Shown here one piece after another: positions 1-8,016 of a DNA stretch of 64,000 nucleotides; positions within the stretch are counted from its first letter, which is position 1, and each line of letters opens with the position of its first letter. The notes under the pieces were generated by a model. It was not told the DNA's origin and searched no databases. It worked only from the letters and a program-made list of their open reading frames with translations. The stretch covers positions 124,001 to 188,000 of the forward strand of contig CAVZRR010000001.1 of NCBI GenBank assembly GCA_963777725.1, in the 5' to 3' direction. The DNA is from RPQJ01 sp963777725 (GTDB lineage Bacteria; Pseudomonadota; Gammaproteobacteria; Steroidobacterales; Steroidobacteraceae). A program made the position numbers and the translations under genes.

Positions 1-1766
1 CCGGCGCGCAGCGTACGCTCGGCAGCGTCCAGGTAACGCGGTTCGGCGAGCAGGAAGCCGAGCCGCAGCAGGAGCCGCGCCGCAACGCCGTTGCCGGCCG
101 GCGTGGCGTCGTCGCCGAACGTCTTGGGCCGCAGGATCAGCGTCTCGTGGTCGTCCGCGGTGAAGAAGAAGCCACCGGCCTCGCGGTCCTCGAAGTGCCG
201 CAACAGCGCCTCGGCGAGCTCGATCGCCCAGGCCAGCCACGGTCCGTGCCAGCGCGCCTGCAGCAGCTCGAGCAATCCCCAGGCCAGGAAAGCGTGATCA
301 TCCAGATAGGCGGCAAAGCGTGACCGGCCGTCCTTGTGCACGGCCAGCAGGCGCCCGTCGAACCAGCAGTGCCGGCGCAGGAACTCGACGGCTCGCGCCG
401 CGGCCTGCACGTAGTCGTCGCGATCGAGCGCGCGCGCCGCCGACGCAAGTCCCGCAATCGCAAGCCCGTTCCAGCTCGTCAGGATCTTCTCGTCGCGCGC
501 GGGCCAGACGCGTCGGTTGCGCACGGCCAGCAGCTTCGCCCGGGCGGAGTCGAGCGCGGCTTCCGCCTCGTCCTCGCTGAGCCCGACGGCCTCGGCGACG
601 CCCGACAGCGGCTCGAACGCGTGCAGATGCCAGCGCTCCTCGAAGTTCGCAGCGCGATCCAGACCGTAGCGGCGCGACAGGACGGCGTACTCGCGCTCGT
701 CGAGCAGTTGGCGCGCCTCGTCCGGCGTCCAGACGTAGAACTGGCCCTCGTGACCCTCCGAGTCCGCGTCCAGCGTCGAGTAGTAGCCGCCGTCGCCGTG
801 CTCGAGATCGCGCCGGATCCAGTCGGCGGTCTCGCGGGCGACACGGCGGAACAGCGCGTCGCCCGTCGCGACCGCGGCCTGCGCGCTGACGGCGAGCAGC
901 TGCCCGTTGTCGTAGAGCATCTTCTCGAAGTGCGGAATCATCCACCAGGCGTCCACCGAGTAACGGCAAAAGCCGCCGCCCAGCTGGTCGTAGAGGCCAC
1001 CTTCGGCCATCCGCGTCAGCGTCAGCGTCGCCATGTAGAGCGCCTGCAGATCGGGTTGCTCGTCGTCAGCGGTTGCCCGCCACTGGCGCAGCAGGAATTC
1101 CATGTTCATCGGGTGCGGGAACTTTGGCGCGTCGCCGAAGCCCCCGAAACGCCCGTCGAAGTCACGCTGCAGCGCTGCGCGCGCGGTTGCGAGGGGCGCA
1201 CGGGAGAGCGCGGCGTCGGCGGGCGCCGGGGCGGGCAGCAGTTCGCCGAAGACCTGCACCAGCGCGTCGCCCTGGCGGCGGATGTCGTCGGCGTGGTTGC
1301 GGTGGTACTCGGCCACTCGCGCAAGAACGTCGCGAAACGCCGGCATGCCGTACTTCGCCTCGACCGGGAAGTAAGTGCCGCCGAAGAACGGCCGCTGGTC
1401 GTGCGCCGTGAGGAACATCGTGAGCGGCCAGCCGCCGCCGCGCTGGGTCAGCATCTGGTGGGCGGTCTGGTAGATCCGGTCGAGATCGGGGCGCTCCTCG
1501 CGGTCCACCTTGATGTTGACGAACAGTTCGTTCATCGAGGCAGCCGTCGCCTCGTCCTCGAACGATTCGTGGGCCATCACGTGGCACCAGTGGCAGGCCG
1601 AGTAGCCAATCGACAGCAGGATCGGCTTGCCTTCGGCCTTCGCGCGCTCGAGCGCTTCCGGTCCCCACGGGTGCCAGTCCACGGGGTTGTCCGCGTGCTG
1701 CAGCAGATAGGGGCTCGTTTCGCCAGCGAGCCGGTTGCGGCGCGTGCGGTGCGACTCAGGTTTCAT
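1..1766 (-). CDS. Thioredoxin-domain protein, YyaL/DUF255 family (partial, C-terminus off the left edge)
   Basis: About 588 residues are visible; the C-terminal end lies outside the window. The N-terminal part is a thioredoxin-like domain with the family signature SPYLLQHADNPVDW near residues 18-31 and a Cys-His-Trp-Cys pair at residues 58-61. The rest matches the alpha/alpha-barrel region of the YyaL/SPATA20-like family (for example GGFGDAPKFPHPMN and MLYDNGQLL). Family members are usually about 650-700 residues, so little is missing. The biological role in bacteria is not established; a redox or sugar-related activity is only inferred from fold. The ATG at 1766 gives the normal N-terminus. 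It is divergent from rlmI with 58 bases between them, so the two genes share a short promoter region. Confidence 0.9.
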   Translation of the reverse strand, partial: MKPESHRTRRNRLAGETSPYLLQHADNPVDWHPWGPEALERAKAEGKPILLSIGYSACHWCHVMAHESFEDEATAASMNELFVNIKVDREERPDLDRIYQTAHQMLTQRGGGWPLTMFLTAHDQRPFFGGTYFPVEAKYGMPAFRDVLARVAEYHRNHADDIRRQGDALVQVFGELLPAPAPADAALSRAPLATARAALQRDFDGRFGGFGDAPKFPHPMNMEFLLRQWRATADDEQPDLQALYMATLTLTRMAEGGLYDQLGGGFCRYSVDAWWMIPHFEKMLYDNGQLLAVSAQAAVATGDALFRRVARETADWIRRDLEHGDGGYYSTLDADSEGHEGQFYVWTPDEARQLLDEREYAVLSRRYGLDRAANFEERWHLHAFEPLSGVAEAVGLSEDEAEAALDSARAKLLAVRNRRVWPARDEKILTSWNGLAIAGLASAARALDRDDYVQAAARAVEFLRRHCWFDGRLLAVHKDGRSRFAAYLDDHAFLAWGLLELLQARWHGPWLAWAIELAEALLRHFEDREAGGFFFTADDHETLILRPKTFGDDATPAGNGVAARLLLRLGFLLAEPRYLDAAERTLRA

Positions 1767-1788
1767 GGGGTGGGGCCGGGTGCTCGGA

Positions 1789-1794
1789 TAGAAT
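1789..1794 (+). promoter_or_regulatory. Candidate -10 element for rlmI
   Basis: TAGAAT lies 30 bases upstream of the rlmI ATG, in the short divergent gap between the YyaL-family gene and rlmI. No convincing -35 hexamer sits 16-18 bases upstream. A Shine-Dalgarno-like CGAGG follows before the start codon. Assignment rests on hexamer match and position only. Confidence 0.3.
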
Positions 1795-1824
1795 GCGCAA
1801 CTATATCGGAACGAGGCTCCCGCG

Positions 1825-3045
1825 ATGACTCATGCCCCCGAGGCGCCTGGCGACGGGCTCGCCCTGCCCGAACTGCGCCTGAAACCGCGGGAAGACCGGC
1901 GCCTCGGCGCCGGCCATCTGTGGGTGTTCAGCAACGAGGTCGACACCGAACGCACGCCGCTCTCGGGCTTCGCGACCGGCGCACTGTGCCGCGTGATCGG
2001 CGATCGCGAGCGGTTCCTCGGCTACGCTTACGTCAATCCACACGCGCTGATCTGCGCGCGCATCCTCGGCCGCGATGGACGCTTTCCGCCGGGACGACCG
2101 CTCTTCGTCCACCGCTTGCAGGTCGCGCTCGCGCTTCGCGAGCGACTGTATGCCACGCCGTTCTATCGCCTCGTCCACGGCGAGTCCGACGGGTTGCCCG
2201 GGCTCGTGCTCGACCGGTACGGCGACGTGGTCGTCGGCCAGATTGGCACCGCCGGCATGGAGGGCCTCAAGGCTGAGATCGTCGGCGCACTCGAGAAGGT
2301 GATCGCGCCGCGCACGATGCTGTGGAAGAACGACTCCGGCGCGCGCGAGCTCGAGGGACTGCCGTCCTACGTCGAAACCGCGCACGGCGAGGCGATCGAT
2401 CACGTCTGGGTCGAGGAAAATGGCGTCCGTTTCCGCGTGCCGATCGGCGCGGGGCAGAAGACCGGCTGGTTCTACGACCAGGCCGCGAACCGCCGCTCGT
2501 TCCTCAAGTACGTGAACGGCGCCCGGGTGCTGGACGTATTCAGTTATCTCGGCGCGTGGGGCCTGTCGGCCGCTCGTGCCGGAGCCAGCGAGGTGCTGTG
2601 CGTCGATTCATCGGCGCCCGCCCTCGAGCTGCTGCAGCAATCCGCGGCCGAGAGCGGCCTCGAGGTTCGCACGCAGCGCGGCGACGCCTTCGACGCGCTC
2701 GCGGCGCTGCGGGAGGCCGGCGAGAAGTTCGACGTCGTCGTCGTCGATCCGCCCGCGTTCATCAAGCGCCGCCGCGACATCCCGAAGGGGCAGGCCGCCT
2801 ATCGCAAGTTGAACCAGCTGGCGATGCAGCTGCTGCCGCGGGACGGTTTCCTCGTTTCCTGTTCCTGCTCGCATCATCTCGCGCAGGACGAGTTGATCGG
2901 CACCGTGCAGCAGGCGGCTCGCCACCTGAACCGCTTTGCACAGGTCGTCGAGGTCGGCGGCCATGCGCCGGATCATCCGATCCACCCGGCGATCCCCGAG
3001 ACTCGCTATCTCAAGGCGCTGACCTGCAGAGTGGTGCAGGAGTAA
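1825..3045 (+). CDS. rlmI: 23S rRNA (cytosine-C5)-methyltransferase RlmI
   Basis: A 406-residue protein with an N-terminal PUA-type RNA-binding domain (about residues 18-100), an EEHD-like middle region and a C-terminal Rossmann-fold SAM methyltransferase domain (from about residue 215). The SAM loop is seen in VLDVFSYLGAWGLSAARAG. The motif IV Asp-Pro-Pro is at residues 308-310 and the motif VI cysteines are at residues 346 and 348 (SCSCSHH), the arrangement of m5C RNA methyltransferases. RlmI methylates C1962 of 23S rRNA in E. coli; the same target is inferred here. It is monocistronic, and a GC-rich hairpin starts at its stop codon. Confidence 0.93.
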   Translation: MTHAPEAPGDGLALPELRLKPREDRRLGAGHLWVFSNEVDTERTPLSGFATGALCRVIGDRERFLGYAYVNPHALICARILGRDGRFPPGRPLFVHRLQVALALRERLYATPFYRLVHGESDGLPGLVLDRYGDVVVGQIGTAGMEGLKAEIVGALEKVIAPRTMLWKNDSGARELEGLPSYVETAHGEAIDHVWVEENGVRFRVPIGAGQKTGWFYDQAANRRSFLKYVNGARVLDVFSYLGAWGLSAARAGASEVLCVDSSAPALELLQQSAAESGLEVRTQRGDAFDALAALREAGEKFDVVVVDPPAFIKRRRDIPKGQAAYRKLNQLAMQLLPRDGFLVSCSCSHHLAQDELIGTVQQAARHLNRFAQVVEVGGHAPDHPIHPAIPETRYLKALTCRVVQE

Positions 3046-3063
3046 CCGGTCGCGCCGGTTTCC
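3044..3063 (+). terminator. Weak hairpin at the end of rlmI
   Basis: AACCGG (3044-3049) pairs with CCGGTT (3055-3060) around a 5-base loop, overlapping the rlmI stop codon and followed by a short T/C stretch. It lacks a proper U-tract, so terminator function is uncertain. Confidence 0.3.
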
Positions 3064-3112
3064 CGTTCCACGTCGGGCACCAGCGCACCGGACGCAACCA
3101 GATGGTCGTTGG

Positions 3113-3595
3113 CTAGGAAAGCGCCGCCATCGCCAGCGCGCCCGCGACGGCGCCCACGACCGCGCAGGTCACGCCGAATAACACGCTGTCAGTCGAAGCC
3201 TGCGCGGGCCGAATGATGATCATCGGGTCGAGCCATTCGGCAGTCATATCGTGCTCGGCCATTGCGTAGTACTTAACGTTCTGTGACGTAGTAAGCACCC
3301 GCGCAATCGCGCTTTTTGAATCGACCCTCAGGTAACTGGTCACGCCCGGCACGGGCGGACTAGTGACCGGATCCGGTGGCGGGCTCGGGGCGAACGGCCA
3401 GACGGGAGCGCCCGTTGTGAAGTCGTAGAACCAGACGAGGTAGGACTCGTTGGAGTTCTTGCATTGCCAATGGATCGTGTTCCCCGTGTCCACCACGACG
3501 TCGCCACCCTTCCGACTGAGCTTGCTGCTGCTCGGGTCGTAGGCAATTACGATCTGCTCTTTCGCTTTCTTCGTATCAAGTTCGATCGTATTCAT
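3113..3595 (-). CDS. Hypothetical tail-anchored protein, possibly beta-sandwich
   Basis: I do not recognise this 160-residue protein. It has no signal peptide. Residues about 12-135 look like short beta strands, including DTGNTIHWQC, YLVWFYDF and EWLDPMIIIR, a pattern loosely recalling cupredoxin-like folds. A Pro-rich insert (PSPPPDPVTSPPVPG) sits in the middle. The last ~23 residues form one hydrophobic segment of Gly/Ala/Val residues, suggesting a C-terminal membrane tail anchor. Base composition looks more AT-rich than neighbouring genes, which may indicate recent acquisition. A fragment sharing its C-terminal LDPMIIIR motif lies just upstream on the same strand. No function is assigned. 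Confidence 0.7.
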   Translation of the reverse strand: MNTIELDTKKAKEQIVIAYDPSSSKLSRKGGDVVVDTGNTIHWQCKNSNESYLVWFYDFTTGAPVWPFAPSPPPDPVTSPPVPGVTSYLRVDSKSAIARVLTTSQNVKYYAMAEHDMTAEWLDPMIIIRPAQASTDSVLFGVTCAVVGAVAGALAMAALS

Positions 3596-3622
3596 TTCCC
3601 CCTCCTTGCATGATGGCCGTCG

Positions 3623-3706
3623 TCACGCTCGCGCGTGCGCCGACCGGATGATGATCATCGGATCCAGCGGCTCGACGCCGCTGTCCCGACAGTTGCAGTT
3701 CGTCAT
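3623..3706 (-). pseudogene. Remnant of a paralogue of the 3113-3595 gene
   Basis: A 27-residue open frame that reads NCNCRDSGVEPLDPMIIIR followed by SAHARA and a stop. Its LDPMIIIR matches the C-terminal part of the adjacent hypothetical protein (EWLDPMIIIRPAQ) in the same orientation, and the DNA is similar over about 35 bases (GGATGATGATCATCGGATC against GAATGATGATCATCGGGTC). I read it as the broken end of a tandem duplicate. It could instead be a very short gene. It also fills most of the 139-base gap between the two flanking genes. Confidence 0.5.
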
Positions 3707-3734
3707 GCGTGCCAGTATCCCGTCGTGCGATCGA

Positions 3735-5711
3735 CTAGCGCGAAGCTGCCTTGCCAGTCGCCGCCATCTTTGTTGCCAGCCCCGGATCGCGCAGGATCAC
3801 CGCAAATTCCGGGTCGGCACGCAGCAACGTAGCTGGGTAGCCACCCTCGATCGCTTGGCCTGTCTTGGCGACAGCCGCTTCGAGGTTCCCCAGATCCTTA
3901 TAGACGAGTGCAGCATAGTAGTGCGAGTAAAGGTCGTCCGGGGGAGCCGGACCGGCGGTCTCAAGCTCGGTCGCCGCCAGCGCAGTTTCGCCCTGCCGGA
4001 CGAGGTAGTAAGCAAGTTGCGTACGGGTCGCGATCGATTCCGGGTTGACGCGCAGCGCACCGCGCGCGAGCTCTGCCGCATTGGCATAGGCACCCCGCGC
4101 GAGATCGCCCTGGCCGGGCGTGCGACGGTAGGCGTCACCGAGGTTGCCCCAGAGTTGGTTGTCCTCGGGCGCGAGCCGGACCGCCTGCTCGAACATGGCC
4201 ACCGCGTCGCCGTAGCGCCCGGCGTAGTAATAGTTGGTACCCGTGTTGGAGTAGCCTTCGCTCGTTGGCGCCAGTTCGACGGAGCGCCGGAATGCGTCGG
4301 CGCCTGCGGTGAAGTCGCCGCTCATGAACAGCACGCCGCCGAGATTGCTGAGCAACTGGGCGTTCTGCGGAGCCAGCTCGACGCCGCGTCGATACTGCGC
4401 GATCGCCGCGGGCCAGCGTCCCTGCTCGTAGAGGAACCCCCCGTAGGCGTCGTAGACCCTCCAGTACCGGCTGCGCAGGCGGATGGCCTCCTGGTAGGCA
4501 CGATCGGCGGCTTCGATGTCGCCTTTTGACTGGAGCGCCGTGCCGAGCCCGAGTCGTGCCTCGACGTTGTCGGGGTCGAGTTCGATCGACTGGCGATACT
4601 CGCGCTCGGCCAGGTCGTGTTGCCCGGTCGCGACGTACAGCCTGCCGAGGGCGTTGTGCACTTCCGGCAGTCCGCGATCGAGCCGCACGGCCTGGCCGCA
4701 GGCCTGCTCCGCGTTGCCGACGTCACGGACGGTCTTCATCTTCATGTAGCGCTGCACATAGGTCTCGCAGAGCCCGGCATGAGCCTCGGCGTACGTTGGA
4801 TCCGTGGACGTCGCCTCCTCGAACCGCTGCACGGCCCGGTCGAGCGAGCTGGCGTCCGTATAGTTGCGCAGTTCACTGACCGCCTGCAGGTAGGACTCGT
4901 ACGCGTCCTGGCCCACCTCCGAGCGACGCTGCAGCCGCTCGCGGGTTTCGGGCGCAAGGATGATCTTGAGCGCTTCGACCACCGATCCCGCGATGTCGTC
5001 CTCGACGCTCGGCAATTCCGCGATCGGGCGACGGTAGGTGTTCGACCACGCGTGGATGCCTCGCGGGCAATCGATGAGCTGGGCGGTGATGGCAAGCGTG
5101 TCGCCGTGGCGCCGAAGACTACCCTCCACCAGGTGCTTCACCCCCAGCTCGGTCGCGATCTCGCAGATCGCCATCTTGCGGTCCTTGAAGCTGAACGCGG
5201 AGGTCCGCGATGCAACCTCGAGGTCCGGCACGCGGGTCAGCAGGTTCGCGAGTTCCTCGGCAAGACCGTCCCCCAGGAAATCGTTCGCGGGGTCGCCGCT
5301 GAGGTTGTCGAACGGCAGCACGGCAATGGACCGATCGGGGGCGGGCGTCGTCATGCTCGAGCGATCACGGTACGCCGTGGTGGAAACGCCTGAGGCACCA
5401 AACCACCAGAACAGCGCGCCACCGAGCAGCAGCAGCCCGAACAGGATCAGGAATTCCGCGAGGGTCACCTGCTGCTCGCCACGGTCACCGTGGTACCAGG
5501 CGACGACCAGCACGATCGGCAACCCGATCAGGAATGCAAGCGTGGCGAGTTGCTGCAGCAGCGGCGGCCAACCGAACGTGCTGCTGAGGTATTCGAGGCC
5601 CTGCAGCAGGCCCCAGGCGAACAGCCCGTAGGCCAGGCCCCACTGCACCACCTTGCGACGCCGCAAGGTCTCCCAGAGAGCCTCGATCCTTCCGATGCTC
5701 GCCTCGGTCAC
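3735..5711 (-). CDS. Membrane protein with TolB-like (adenylate-cyclase-associated) domain and TPR repeats
   Basis: About 658 residues from a GTG at 5711, which has GGGAG a few bases upstream; a longer reading from a GTG at 5783 lacks a ribosome site. After a short cytoplasmic start (ALWETLRRRKVVQWG) come three transmembrane segments within about the first 120 residues. A FlgO/TolB-N-like domain follows (SIAVLPFDNLSGDPANDFLG), common in adenylate-cyclase-related and CadC-like proteins. The C-terminal half is a series of tetratricopeptide repeats (for example NVEARLGLGTALQSKGDIEAADRAY). There is no cyclase or DNA-binding domain, so it probably acts as a protein-protein scaffold at the membrane. 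Its partner is unknown, and it is divergent from lgt. Confidence 0.85.
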   Translation of the reverse strand: MTEASIGRIEALWETLRRRKVVQWGLAYGLFAWGLLQGLEYLSSTFGWPPLLQQLATLAFLIGLPIVLVVAWYHGDRGEQQVTLAEFLILFGLLLLGGALFWWFGASGVSTTAYRDRSSMTTPAPDRSIAVLPFDNLSGDPANDFLGDGLAEELANLLTRVPDLEVASRTSAFSFKDRKMAICEIATELGVKHLVEGSLRRHGDTLAITAQLIDCPRGIHAWSNTYRRPIAELPSVEDDIAGSVVEALKIILAPETRERLQRRSEVGQDAYESYLQAVSELRNYTDASSLDRAVQRFEEATSTDPTYAEAHAGLCETYVQRYMKMKTVRDVGNAEQACGQAVRLDRGLPEVHNALGRLYVATGQHDLAEREYRQSIELDPDNVEARLGLGTALQSKGDIEAADRAYQEAIRLRSRYWRVYDAYGGFLYEQGRWPAAIAQYRRGVELAPQNAQLLSNLGGVLFMSGDFTAGADAFRRSVELAPTSEGYSNTGTNYYYAGRYGDAVAMFEQAVRLAPEDNQLWGNLGDAYRRTPGQGDLARGAYANAAELARGALRVNPESIATRTQLAYYLVRQGETALAATELETAGPAPPDDLYSHYYAALVYKDLGNLEAAVAKTGQAIEGGYPATLLRADPEFAVILRDPGLATKMAATGKAASR

Positions 5712-5800
5712 AGCTCCCGTCTCCCTGGCGCCCACGGCTCGCTCGAGAGGGACCGCCCGATCGGATGTCAGTCGTCCCAGCACTCCAGCAGCAGTTTGCC

Positions 5801-5806
5801 TAGAAT
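5801..5806 (+). promoter_or_regulatory. Candidate -10 element for lgt
   Basis: TAGAAT ends only 9 bases before the lgt ATG at 5816, so a transcript from it would start within a few bases of the start codon. No Shine-Dalgarno sequence is visible, which fits a leaderless or near-leaderless message. No good -35 is present. Confidence 0.4.
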
Positions 5807-5815
5807 ACGCGCTTC

Positions 5816-6607
5816 ATGTTCGTCTATCCGCATCCCGACCCGGTCGCCCTGTCGCTCGGCCCCCTGCAGGTCCGCTGGTACGGGCTCATGTACCTCGTGG
5901 GTTTCCTCTCCGTTTGGTGGCTCGGCCGTCGCCGCGCCGCGCAGCCGGGGTCGACCTGGAAGCCGACGGAGATGGACGATTTCGTCTTCTATTGCGCGCT
6001 GGGCGTGATCCTCGGCGGCCGTCTTGGCTGGATGCTGTTCTACGGCACCGAGCGCATCCTCGCGGATCCGTTCAGCGTGCTCAGGATCTGGGAGGGCGGC
6101 ATGTCCTTCCACGGCGGCCTCGTCGGCGTGCTGGTCGCGCTCGCGATGTTCGCCAGCCGGCGCGGCAAGCGGATCGCCGACGTGTTCGATTTCGCCGCTC
6201 CGCTGCCCGCGATCGGCTTCGGTGCCGGGCGCCTCGGCAACTTCATCAACGGCGAGCTCTGGGGCAAGCCGACCGACGTGCCATGGGCCGTGGTGGTCGA
6301 TGGCGTGCCGCTGCACGCGTCCCAGCTGTACGAGGCGTTGCTGGAGGGCCTCGCGCTGTTCCTGATCCTCTGGTGGTTCACGGCGAAACCGCGGCCGCGC
6401 CTCGCGCCGTCCGGCCTGTTTCTGGTCTGCTACGGCGTATTCCGCTTCGCGGTCGAGTTCGTCCGGGTGCCGGACGACAACCGCGGCTACCTGTTGTTCG
6501 ACTGGCTGACGATGGGCCAGATCCTGTCGCTGCCGATGATCATCGCGGGGTGCTGGTTGCTCGCCGTCGCGTACCGGCGTCGCGAGCCGTCCGGCAATTA
6601 CGCCTGA
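5816..6607 (+). CDS. lgt: Prolipoprotein diacylglyceryl transferase
   Basis: A 263-residue polytopic inner-membrane enzyme, normal length for Lgt. It transfers diacylglycerol from phosphatidylglycerol to the lipobox cysteine of prolipoproteins. Family motifs seen are VRWYGLMYL near the N-terminus, FHGGLVG (His at residue 99), the Lgt signature GRLGNFINGELWG, and RFAVEFVR near the end. Its substrates in this window would include several predicted lipoproteins (26482, 46780, 50242, 50651). It begins a plus-strand series lgt-thyA-SET-folA with 3 bases to thyA. The start lacks a ribosome-binding site (see the -10 at 5801). Confidence 0.97.
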   Translation: MFVYPHPDPVALSLGPLQVRWYGLMYLVGFLSVWWLGRRRAAQPGSTWKPTEMDDFVFYCALGVILGGRLGWMLFYGTERILADPFSVLRIWEGGMSFHGGLVGVLVALAMFASRRGKRIADVFDFAAPLPAIGFGAGRLGNFINGELWGKPTDVPWAVVVDGVPLHASQLYEALLEGLALFLILWWFTAKPRPRLAPSGLFLVCYGVFRFAVEFVRVPDDNRGYLLFDWLTMGQILSLPMIIAGCWLLAVAYRRREPSGNYA

Positions 6608-6610
6608 GTC

Positions 6611-7405
6611 ATGCGCCAATACCTCGACCTGATGCGCCACGTGCTGGAGCACGGCGCGGGCAAGACCGACCGCACCGGCACCGGTACGCGTGCCACGTTC
6701 GGCTGGCAGATGCGTTTCGACCTTCGCCACGGCTTCCCTCTGGTCACGACCAAGAAGCTGCACCTCAAGTCCATCGTGCACGAGCTGCTGTGGTTCCTGC
6801 GCGGCGAGACCAACGTCCGTTACCTGCGCGAGCACGGCGTCACGATCTGGGACGAATGGGCGGATGCGAACGGCGAGCTCGGGCCCGTCTACGGCGTGCA
6901 GTGGCGTTCGTGGCGTGGCGCAGACGGCCGCACGATCGACCAGATCGCGGCGGCGGTGGAGCTGCTGAAGCGCGACCCCCATTCACGGCGCATCATCGTC
7001 AATGCATGGAACGTGGGCGAGCTCGACCAGATGGCGCTCACGCCCTGCCACGCGATGTTCCAGTTCTACGTCGCGGACGGGCGACTTTCCTGCCAGCTCT
7101 ACCAGCGCAGCGCCGACATCTTCCTCGGCGTGCCGTTCAACCTTGCGTCCTATTCGCTGCTGACGCACATGATGGCGCAGCAGTGCGACCTCGACGTGGG
7201 CGAGTTCATCTGGACCGGAGGCGACTGCCACCTCTACGTCAATCACCTCGAGCAGGCGCGGTTGCAGCTCGCGCGCGAGCCGCTGCCGCTGCCGAAGCTG
7301 ATGATCCACCGCCGGCCCGACTCGATCTTCGACTACCGCTTCGAGGATTTCGAGGTCACGGGCTACCAATCGCATCCTCCCATCAAGGCTCCCATCGCCG
7401 TATGA
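6611..7405 (+). CDS. thyA: Thymidylate synthase
   Basis: A 264-residue protein, the same length as E. coli ThyA. It makes dTMP from dUMP using methylenetetrahydrofolate, producing dihydrofolate that FolA (encoded two genes downstream) reduces. The nucleophile region is LTPCHAMFQF (Cys near residue 146). The dUMP-binding QRSADIFLGVPFN and the C-terminal APIAV tail are also present. It lies 3 bases after lgt, and its TGA overlaps the ATG of the SET-domain gene by four bases, so translation is likely coupled. Confidence 0.98.
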   Translation: MRQYLDLMRHVLEHGAGKTDRTGTGTRATFGWQMRFDLRHGFPLVTTKKLHLKSIVHELLWFLRGETNVRYLREHGVTIWDEWADANGELGPVYGVQWRSWRGADGRTIDQIAAAVELLKRDPHSRRIIVNAWNVGELDQMALTPCHAMFQFYVADGRLSCQLYQRSADIFLGVPFNLASYSLLTHMMAQQCDLDVGEFIWTGGDCHLYVNHLEQARLQLAREPLPLPKLMIHRRPDSIFDYRFEDFEVTGYQSHPPIKAPIAV

Positions 7406-8016
7406 AGAAGGCCAAGCAGACCCGCAAGTCCGAGCCCCACCACGCGCACATGCGCCACGCCGCGCGCACGGCCGCGAAGCCAAGACTCGCGCCGCTGTAT
7501 GCCGTGCGGCGCTCGCGCATCCACGGCAGCGGCGTGTACGCGACGCGCCGCATCCGCAAGGGCACGCGGATCGTCGAATACCTCGGCGACCGCATCACCC
7601 ACGCACAGGCCGACGCGCGTTACGAGGCCAAGGGCCAGGACGACGGGCACACGTTCCTGTTCGTCGTCGATGGCCGCACCGTGATCGACGCGGGCGTGAA
7701 CGGCAACGACGCGCGCTTCATCAACCACTCCTGCGATCCCAACTGCGAGACCGTGATCGAGGGCCGGCGCGTGTTCATCGAGGCGCTGCGCACGATCCAG
7801 CCCGGCGAAGAGCTCGGCTACGAGTACGGCCTCACCTGGGAGAGCACCGACGACCCGAAGGAGCTCGCGAACTACGCGTGCCGCTGCGGGGCCGCTGCGT
7901 GCCGCGGGACCATGCTCGACGCGGTGCCACTCGACAAGAAGAAGGCCCGGAAGAAGGCGAAGGCGAAGAAGAAGGTCGCCAGCCCGAAATCGTCCCGGAA
8001 GACTGGTCGCAAGTGA
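7402..8016 (+). CDS. SET-domain protein lysine methyltransferase with lysine-rich tail
   Basis: A 204-residue protein. Residues ~28-155 form a SET domain, the fold of protein-lysine N-methyltransferases, with the SAM-binding NHSCDPNCE at residues 108-116 and the catalytic-region GEELGYEYG. A post-SET cysteine cluster, CRCGAAAC at residues 160-167, would bind zinc together with the Cys of NHSC. The tail after residue ~175 is almost all Lys/Ala/Arg, resembling histone H1-like bacterial tails and suggesting nucleic-acid or nucleoid contact. The ATG overlaps the thyA stop and its TGA overlaps the GTG of folA, so it is embedded in the folate operon. The substrate is unknown. Confidence 0.92.
   Translation: MKKAKQTRKSEPHHAHMRHAARTAAKPRLAPLYAVRRSRIHGSGVYATRRIRKGTRIVEYLGDRITHAQADARYEAKGQDDGHTFLFVVDGRTVIDAGVNGNDARFINHSCDPNCETVIEGRRVFIEALRTIQPGEELGYEYGLTWESTDDPKELANYACRCGAAACRGTMLDAVPLDKKKARKKAKAKKKVASPKSSRKTGRK

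Noticed and set aside
336..2276. Long open frame opposite the YyaL-family gene
   Set aside because: It is antisense to a well-conserved protein and its product is Arg/Gly-rich, as expected of GC-rich shadow frames.
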